A DNA stretch of 64,000 bases from Aquilaria yunnanensis. Taxonomy: Eukaryota > Streptophyta > Magnoliopsida > Malvales > Thymelaeaceae. The notes under the pieces are model-generated. The model did not search any database and was not told the origin of the DNA. It saw only the letters and a list, made by a program, of their open reading frames with translations. The stretch spans positions 37,918,001-37,982,000 of the forward strand of contig CM077597.1 in the NCBI GenBank assembly GCA_039654915.1, written 5' to 3'. A program made the translations under genes and the position numbers. Positions 57,230 through 64,000 of this stretch are shown piece by piece. Positions within the stretch are counted from its first letter, which is position 1, and the number at the start of each line of letters is the position of its first letter.

Positions 57230-58641
57230 TGTTCGTGTTGTGCCCAAAAGTCAATCATGAGATGATTGTATTTTTGCACATTGAGTCATAATATTTTATT
57301 AAGGCATTAATCCAACAATTATGTTTGTTGTTTTGTTTATGCGTAACATAATAAACATAATTGTAACCCTAGAATAATAATATTCTCAAATGTCCCTGGT
57401 CTAGTATTATCGTGGAGTGGGTTACAATAATACATAACAACTAGCATATGTGGAGACTAATATGAGATATGTAGTCTCCATATGGGTACAAGTTAGAGAA
57501 CTTGTTACTGGACCGACCTACCATGAGAATGCTACATGGATCGTTATATGAGTGTCAAAAGTGATTCTCATAATGATCATGGTTTATGTAGTCCTTTGAC
57601 CTAAGATCATGAAGGTTCCCTAAATATAAGTCACATATTTTGATACTTCCTTTTGTTGCTTGTAACTGAGAGAATATGAAGGAGGTCATTGGGTATGTCA
57701 CATATCATGCGGAGGGTTTTGTATGATCAAGATGGGATTTGTCCTTCCTATGTAATGGGAGTTATATCTTTGGGCCCCTTAATATAGTGAGACTTAGAAA
57801 ATGCATGGCCATGCTTGGATGAGTTGATATATGATATCAATGTCATCAGTTTAAGTTGGTCTACTCAGTAATCAAGAAACCAAAGATTGGGCTATACAAA
57901 AGTGACACATTCCATGTCTCGTGCTTAGTCTTGATATCTTGGACAAAAGGACAGTGGCATATATGGGTAACGATGATAAAGGTTTAGTCGAATCACCGAC
58001 AATCCTGTCACTTGGGTAGCAATGATGTGTTGTTAGACACCATTCATTGCTTATGATCATAAATGTAATTTATGATCATGGACAATGTGGTAAGAGCCTA
58101 TTAGGTTGCACACATAGAGCTATTTGTATTATTAGAGTACATGGGCTAATTATTTGGGTTATGGTTTCATAATAATTTCATATTAATAAGGGGCCCAAAA
58201 GTTGAGCCATTATTAAGCCCATAATTAAAGCCTAATTGGATTAGGGCTTTGAAACCCATTAGGCCTAGAAGTTGAGTGTCACTATAAATACAACTTTTAG
58301 CGAAAAATTCACGGCCTTGCCTTAGCCTGCCAAAAAGAGACGGTCGTTATCTTCTCTTGCTATTCCTTGGAGGATGTAAGCTAGCACTGCGAGTGCAAGA
58401 GAAATGCATCTGCCGGGATGTGGTGGAAGTGTGGTGATTCCAAGAAGCTCAAGTGGATACGATAGGGAGCTTGAACACATCAATTGTTTAGGTTTTGTGA
58501 TTCGACTCTATAGTTGGGTGAAAGATCTCAACCGAAATTAGGTATGAAAATTTTTGAACACCTGGTTTACCCTATTTCACTTGGATCCTGGAGGGTTTCG
58601 GTTAAATTCCATTGCACTTGTTTGGCTCCCAAAACCCTATA
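57230..58641 (+). mobile_element. Copia LTR, probable solo, in element D
   Basis: It begins TGTTCGTGTTGTGCCC and matches the reverse of 37203-38618 along its length (catgagatgattgta, aatgtccctggtctagtatt, gatcctggagggtttcgg). TATAAATA is at 58283-58290. The right end reads ggctcccaaaaccctata rather than ..cccaaca, so its last bases are mutated or lost. The possible flanks GTTTG and GTCTA do not match well. Confidence 0.8.
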
Positions 58642-58869
58642 GTCTATTCCGGAGGTGACATACGATTATCTTCGGTGATTTATGGATATCATTCTAAGTG
58701 TATAAGAATAAAATCAACCATATTCAGTTAACCATTTTTGGAACCAACCATATTTGGTTAACCACATTCAGACAACACTTAGGTACTTTTAGGATTAACC
58801 ACATTTAGTCATCCACCTTCGGCAACACTTTGTGTAGAATTTTTGGAAAATTCTAACTGGAAATTTTTT

Positions 58870-59930
58870 TCAAAGAGTTAGAATGCCACCAGTTCTTCAA
58901 CTCTTGTCCTTTGGTATTTTTAAGCTTATAGACTCCTGGCCGAACTTCCTCAAGGACCAAATAAGGTCCTTCTCAATTTGAACGAAGTTTGCCATGAGAT
59001 TGCCTTTAGGGTTCCAGTTCAACCTTTTGTAGAACAAGGTCTCCTTTCTTGATCCCTTTAAGTTTGACATGAGAGTTTGTGGCAATGGCTACCCTTTGCT
59101 GAAAGGCTTTTCTTCTAAGTTTGGACATTTCTCTATGTTCGTCAATCATGCCTAAGTTAGTTCTTAGACTGAGGTTGTTCCTTTCTTCGTCAAACACCTA
59201 TATTCTGATAGACAGTTGTATGACTTCGACAAGGATGATGGCCTCAGTGCCGAAGACAAGTGAGAAAGGTGTTTCTCCAATAGCTCTTTTAGGGGTTGTT
59301 CTATAACTCCATAGCACACTCGGGAGTTCCCCCGGCCATTTTCGCTTTACCACTTTCAACCTCTTTTTCATACCATCTTTTATTGTCCTATTAGACACTT
59401 CAACTTGTCCATTGCTCTGAGCATGGGGAACTGGGGCACAATTTTACCCCGAGGTTGGTTGTGAATTCTTGAAATCCTTTATCAGTGAATTGGGAACCAT
59501 TATCCGCTACTATCACCCTCGACACACCGAATCTGCATATGATGTTCTTCCAAACAAATCTTTGTATGTCCTTCACCGAAATTGCTACCAAAGGCTTTGT
59601 CTCAATCCACTTAGTGAAATAATCTAGTGCAACTACACAGAACTTCACTCCCCCTAGAGACGTCGAGAGAGGCACAATGAGGTCATTACCCCAAATAGCA
59701 AATGGGCAGGGGTAGTTTGCCAAAGTTATGGCTTTTGAGGGTATTCTTTGGTTGGGTGCATGTTTTTGGCACCTATCACATTTTTTGATGAACTACCTCA
59801 CGTCCTTCCTCAGTGTATACCAAAAATATCCTTGCCGAAGTAGCACCGCAACGAGGGCATCAGTCCTAATGTGAGACCCGCAGGCCCCCTCATGGACTTC
59901 TTTAAGGACTTTCTTGATATCTTTTTCACT
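58870..59930 (-). pseudogene. Integrase of element D, degenerate
   Basis: The finger is EEL/KEVHEGACGSHI and DALVAVLLRQGYFW (59930-59793). The core at 59723-59198 has IWGNDLIVPLSTS, VIVADNGSQFTDKG and NRTIKDGMKKRLK; the middle Asp is intact, and WGID reads WGND, a changed catalytic Asp. The C-terminus (59197-58890) has LRRKAFQQRVAIATN and KGDLVLQK. Frame changes near 59398 and 59090 make it inactive. It integrates element DNA in intact relatives. Confidence 0.8.
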
Positions 59931-59934
59931 GATA

Positions 59935-60690
59935 CACCTTTGCAATGGGTTTACATACACTTGTCGATACAACTCTTCCTTAATCAGGAAGTATCTACCC
60001 GGGTGCTTTTGCACCTTCACTGCTTGCTTAGGGTCTTTGGGTAATTCCGAGTTCATGAGATACCCTTTGATAGGACCCTTCAATCCTTTATTTGAGGTCA
60101 CAGTCGCCATTATTGCTATACTGGGGGTATCCAGCACTTTGGTGGACTGTTTTGATTTGGCCAAAGTATCCGCCTACGCATTATCTCGTTCGGGTACATT
60201 TTCTGCTTATACCCTATCAAACTCTTGGATAAGCCATTTTACGAGATTATGGTACTTTGCAAAGTTTGGATCTTTTACCCCGTAGTCCCCCGTCATCTAT
60301 CGAACCACTAGTTGAGAATCAATTTGGGACTTTAGATTTCTTACACCAACTCTTTTTGCCAACCATAAAAGTGCTGTGAGGGCTTCGTTTTCAGCAACGT
60401 TATTGGTGACTTTCAATCTGAATTTGATGGACTTTGAGGCTTCCATACCTTCGGGTCCATGAAGAACTACTCCAGCTCCTTAGTGTTCAGATTTGAGGCT
60501 CCATTGATGAATAATGTCCACTCAGGTTTGTCATTTCCAAGGTCTCCTAGGGTACCTTCAGTTTTATGTACCTCGGCAATAAAATCTACCAGCGCTTGGG
60601 CTTTTATTGCTGTTCTTGGCTCATAAGTGATATCATACTCACCTAGCTCAATGCACCACTTCGATAATCGGCCCGAGTGGTCCACCTTCC
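59935..60690 (-). pseudogene. RNase H regions of element D, degenerate
   Basis: LSKWCIELGEYDITYEP and AIKAQALVDFIAEV (60685-60560) match the RNase H end and linker of C. The second RNase H follows with LFINGASNLNTKE (60530-60470; the catalytic Asp of DGAS reads Asn), and ALVAK-type sequence to 60165, ending in SKQSTKVLDTPSI. Stops occur around 60430-60180. The YLMNSELPKDPKQAVKV linker leads into integrase. Confidence 0.7.
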
Positions 60691-60699
60691 GTATGACAT

Positions 60700-61995
60700 C
60701 TCAGAGAGGTAAGTTACTTTGCACTGTGATAGGATGTCCTTGGAAATAAGGCCAAAGCCTCATTCTTGCCAATACTAGGGCATAGATGGCCTTCTGCAAA
60801 AGAGGGTACCTAACTTTGGTACCATGCAGGGACTTGCTCATATAGTACACTGGCCACTACTTTCCTCTTTTCTCCCTAATAAGAACCGAAACAGCTTTCT
60901 GAGTTACTGTGAGGTAGAGGATGATCGGTTCTCCTTCCATTGGTTGCCACAATGTTAGCAAATGGGTCAAGGAATTTTTTAGCTCCTCCCATGCATTTTG
61001 ACATTCCACATTCCAAGGGTATTCCTTAGACCCGTGGTTGCCTTTTGTTTTTGGCTGCTTTCATAAGTACTTTAAAGAACGGCCGGCATCAGTCTCCATA
61101 TCTGGATATGAATCTACTAAGGGAAGTTATTCTTCTGGTGAGCCTTTGTATATCCTTCATTGTTGTTGGAGTACGGAATGCTAGTATAGCGTCAACTTTT
61201 TTGGGGTTGGCATTTATGCCTCTTTCGGATACCATGAATCTGAAGAATTTCCTTGTTGTTACCCCGAACATGCATTTTTTGGTGTTAAGATAGATTTTGA
61301 ACTTCTGAAGCTAGTAGAATGTTTCCCCCAAGTTAACGGTATGATTACTAGGTACTTTACTTTTAACTATCATATTGTCAACGTATACTTCCATACTTCT
61401 CCCAATTTGGGAGTCGAACACCCTATTTATTAGCCTTTGGTATGTGGCTCCAGCATTTTTAAGGCCGAAGGGCGTTCTAATGTAGCAGTAGGTCCCGGCT
61501 TCAATGATGAAGGTAATTTTTTCCTTGTCTTTGGGATCCATCTAAGTTTGGTTGTATCTGCTAAAAGGTCGAGGAAGGTAAGTAGACCATATTCGGTAGT
61601 GGAGTCTACCAATTAGTCTATTGGTAGCAAAAGATATGAGTTCTTTGGGTAGGCATCGTTTATATTTTGGAAGTCGATGCACAATCAGAGTTTATTGCTC
61701 CCTTTCTTGGGGGCAACAACAATGTTGTGGAGCCACTCGGGATACTTCACCTCCTTTATTATGCCTACCTCTGCTAGTCGTTGGACTTCAATTTTAGTGA
61801 AATTATTTTAAGCACTGAAAGGCTACGCTTTTTCTGCCGAACAAGCTTTGCCACTGGGTATACTTTAAGGCTATGATGAATTATGCCCGGGTCTACTCCA
61901 GGCATATCAGTTAAAGAGTAAGCAAAAAGATCTCTGTTCATTAATAGAAGGGAAACAAGCTTTTCCTTGTCACCTTCGGCCAGCTTTTTCCCCAC
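60700..61995 (-). pseudogene. Reverse transcriptase of element D, degenerate
   Basis: Visible on the minus strand: NRDLFAYSLTDMPGVDPG (61930-61870), RTPFGLKNAGATYQRLINRV (61480-61415), MEVYVDNMIVKSKVPSN (61395-61345; YVDD reads YVDN, so the catalytic Asp is lost) and FGVTTRKFFRFMVSERG (61271-61200). Several frames and stops are needed to connect them. It is certainly inactive. Confidence 0.8.
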
Positions 61996-62223
61996 TCGGG
62001 TACTTCACCCAGGGACAAGTTCTACACCCTCTGTTTCTATTTTCTGGAGGTCGCTCATTTCTTTTCCACTAAAATCTTCATCGACCATGCTCTTCTCTCC
62101 AAAGTTTGTGTGTGAACTTTCATTAGGCTCTGTCATGCTTTCACAAAACTTTTCTTACTTCGGCTTGGTCGATCAATATTTCTACATCACCGGCCTTTGT
62201 GGCGAACATGACCGTAAGCTATT

Positions 62224-62970
62224 TCACATCTTGACGAATATGAAGAATGCCTTGCATTTGCCTCCCAAGGGTGGCATTATTAAAGAAGGGACATCTATGA
62301 CGATGAACCTTGTCATTGTGGAAATAAAAAGTTCTTCCTTGGTTTGGACCGGGGTTCCCCTTAACATTAAGGGTAGATCGATCCACCCGATTACTAGGAA
62401 TTCTAAGGGACCAATGTCAAAGGTAGGGGAGGTAACGGGTTTAAGATCACCCTTGGAGATGCCCAAGTTTGGCAACAAATGGGAGAACAAAATGTCAGCG
62501 CTCGACCCATCATCAATGAGCACCCTCTTGACATCCCAGCTTTTTATCCTTGCCATGATCAGCAGAGGGTCATCATGTGGAAATTTCACTGTAGACTTGT
62601 GTTTCCAAACAAGTTTGTTTCTTGGGCTGTCGAATTCCATCATCGAGATTTCCCAAGCTTTCCTCTTCCTCTCAGCTGAGGGTATTCTGGTTGTGATTGT
62701 CTGGATTATTCCTGCCAGAGGTGGTGGATGCTTTCTGGGACTTCTGTTCTGGTGTCGGTCAAAATCATGGTACTCATCCTTTCCATTCCTCTCTTCTTCT
62801 TTTCTTTCTCGGGCTTTAGGCGACGGCATTTGCAAGTAGTGTTGAAGTTGTCCTTGCTTGATCAAAGATTCAATATACTTATTTAACTAGAAGCAATCCT
62901 CAGTATCATGCCCATGGTCCCGATGAAATTGACAAAATTTCTTCATGTTCTTCTTGTTGTCCAAGGTCAA
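62224..62970 (-). pseudogene. Gag end and protease of element D
   Basis: The nucleocapsid block [14 protein letters not shown] lies near 62935-62895, followed by a stop. The frame 62865-62224 has RNRSPRKHPPPLAGIIQTI-like sequence, DPLLIMARIKSWDVKRVLI, the active-site segment LIDDGSSADILFSHLLPNLG and GWIDLPLMLRG. The DDGSS form is probably ancestral for these Tat copies (C and B deviate). Gag upstream is lost to the satellite at 62971. Confidence 0.82.
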
Positions 62971-64000
62971 TGGAATGGAAACATTCATAACTTGTTTGGA
63001 ATAAAAACATTCACAACTAGTTGAGAATGGAATGCAAACATTCACTACTAGTTTGAAATGGAAGCATCACAACTTTTATGGAAGTGAATGGAATCATTCA
63101 TAACATGTATGAAATGTAATGGAGACATTCACAACTAGATTGGAATAGATGTTGAGTTTTGGGAGCCAAGCAAGCGTAGCAAAATGTAACCAAAACCCTT
63201 CAGGATCCATGTGAAATGATGTAAATTGGGTGCTCAAAATTTTATACCTAGTTCATAATAGAAACATTCACAACTTGTTTGGAATAGAAACATTAACAAC
63301 TAGTTAGAATGGAATAGAAACTTTTCCAACATGTTTAGAATGGAATGGAAGCGTACAGAACTAGTTTGGAATAGAAACATTCACAACGAGTTTAGAAAGG
63401 ATTCGAAACATTCATAGCTAGTTTGGAATAGAAATAGTCACAACATGTTTAGAGTGCAATGAAAACTTTCACAACCTATTTGGAAAAGAAATGGTCAAAA
63501 CTTGTTTACAATGGAATGAAAACATTCACAACTTGTTTGGAATAGAATCATTCACCACTTGTTTAGAATGGAAGGGAAACATTCACATCTTGTTTGGAGT
63601 AGAAACATTCACAACTTCTTTAGAATGGAATGGAAATATTAAAAACTTGTTTGAAATAAAAACATTCATAACTTCTTTAGAATGGAATGGAAAAATTCAG
63701 AAGTTGTTTGGGAAAAAACTTTCACTACTTGTTTGGAGTAGACAGTTTTATTACTTATTTAGAATGGATTGTAAACATTCATAACTTGTTCGGAATAGAA
63801 AGGTTCATAGCTTGTTTAGAATGAAGTGGAAATATTCACAAATATTTTGAAAGGAAAACAATCACAGCTAATTCAGAACAAATTGAACACATCAACAACT
63901 CATTTGGAAGAGAAACATTCACAACTTTTTTTGGAATTGACAACTTGTTTAGAATAGGATAGAAACATTCATAACTTGTTTCGAATACAAACTTTCACCA
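62971..64000 (+). repeat. Dimeric tandem repeat, about 57-bp period (30 + 27)
   Basis: Two related units alternate: a 30-bp unit near gaatggaatggaaacattca + caacttgttt, and a 27-bp unit near ggaatagaaacattca + caacttgttta. Roughly 16 dimers are visible, diverged and running past the window end. As 57 is a multiple of three, a frame can stay open: 63491-63784 reads FTTSLEWNGNI-type 19-residue repeats, probably without meaning. The array begins inside the gag of element D. Confidence 0.9.
63150..63250 (-). repeat. Copia LTR terminal fragment inside the satellite
   Basis: tgttgagttttgggagccaa, then aaaacccttcaggatcca and ttttatacct, match the left end of 37203-38618 (TGTTGGGTTTCGGGAGCC, then gatcc and ttcatacct). 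The match begins exactly at the LTR terminus and stops after about 100 bp, where the repeat resumes. Confidence 0.82.

Larger units (their letters stand above)
43586..62970 (-). mobile_element. Tat-type Ty3/gypsy element D, 3' part, interrupted
   Basis: On the minus strand pol runs from nucleocapsid and protease (62970-62224) through RT, RNase H and integrase (to about 58870). The antisense gene (45127-56993, + strand), polypurine tract and 3' LTR (44332-43586) follow. Element E sits in exon 1 of the antisense gene, a copia LTR at 57230-58641, and a satellite cuts gag at 62971. The 5' LTR is not in the window. Many stops show it is old, consistent with E having inserted later. Confidence 0.88.

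Noticed and set aside
63491..63784. 97-residue frame with 19-residue repeats
   Set aside because: It arises because the 57-bp satellite unit is a multiple of three. Stops elsewhere in the array and random-looking differences argue against a protein.
62971..64000. Centromeric satellite
   Set aside because: Monomers of 27-30 bp (57-bp dimer) are far shorter than the usual 150-180 bp plant centromere repeats, and the visible array is only about 1 kb.

Overview
The window is plant nuclear DNA made almost entirely of nested LTR retrotransposons. I recognise no ordinary host gene, rRNA, tRNA or CRISPR array. The Ty3/gypsy Tat, Athila-like and Tekay types, a Ty1/copia element, 5-bp target-site duplications (TSDs) and many solo LTRs point to an angiosperm, probably pericentromeric or other heterochromatin. 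The species cannot be told.

Layout. 1-3860: 3' end of a Tat-type gypsy element (A, + strand). 3870-4680: Athila-like gag/protease remnant. 6118 to about 29300: a decayed copia element. It is split by a 2.84-kb LTR-like insertion (6697-9537), by a Tat element B (12166-25341, - strand, TSD CAAGG) whose 5' LTR holds a solo LTR S1 (22284-24841), and by a second solo LTR S2 of the same family (26310-28413, TSD ATAAT) in the copia 3' LTR. 31111-43384: a complete Tat element C (+ strand, TSD CTTCC, two 858-bp LTRs differing by about 23 bases on a hand count), with a copia solo LTR (37203-38618) in its integrase. 43586 to about 62970: Tat element D (- strand), holding a complete chromodomain (Tekay-type) gypsy element E (45277-55137) and a copia LTR (57230-58641). 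62971-64000: a dimeric 57-bp satellite that breaks the D gag.

The main discovery candidate is a second gene inside all four Tat copies. It lies between integrase and the 3' LTR and runs antisense to gag-pol. In C it can be read as four exons (41833-41002, 40933-40523, 40436-40177, 40098-39409) that total 2193 nt and stay in frame for about 730 residues with one premature stop. The protein has an N-terminal region resembling the 'putative gypsy type transposon' family, a basic nuclear-localisation-like stretch, a long coiled coil and a conserved C-terminal block. Exon 3 is 260 nt in all four copies. Each copy has its own TATA box with a CACGTG G-box 92-131 bp upstream. The sense LTR promoters also carry CACGTG, 28-48 bp from their TATA boxes. 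The sense and antisense genes converge, and their 3' ends are separated by about 0.4-0.5 kb.

How the parts work together: gag, protease, RT, RNase H (plus a second, plant-Tat-type RNase H) and integrase form the normal retrotransposition machinery. The antisense gene is an accessory cargo of unknown role. Nearly every reading frame is now broken, largely by C-to-T changes at CAG, CAA and CGA codons, as expected of methylated, silenced DNA.
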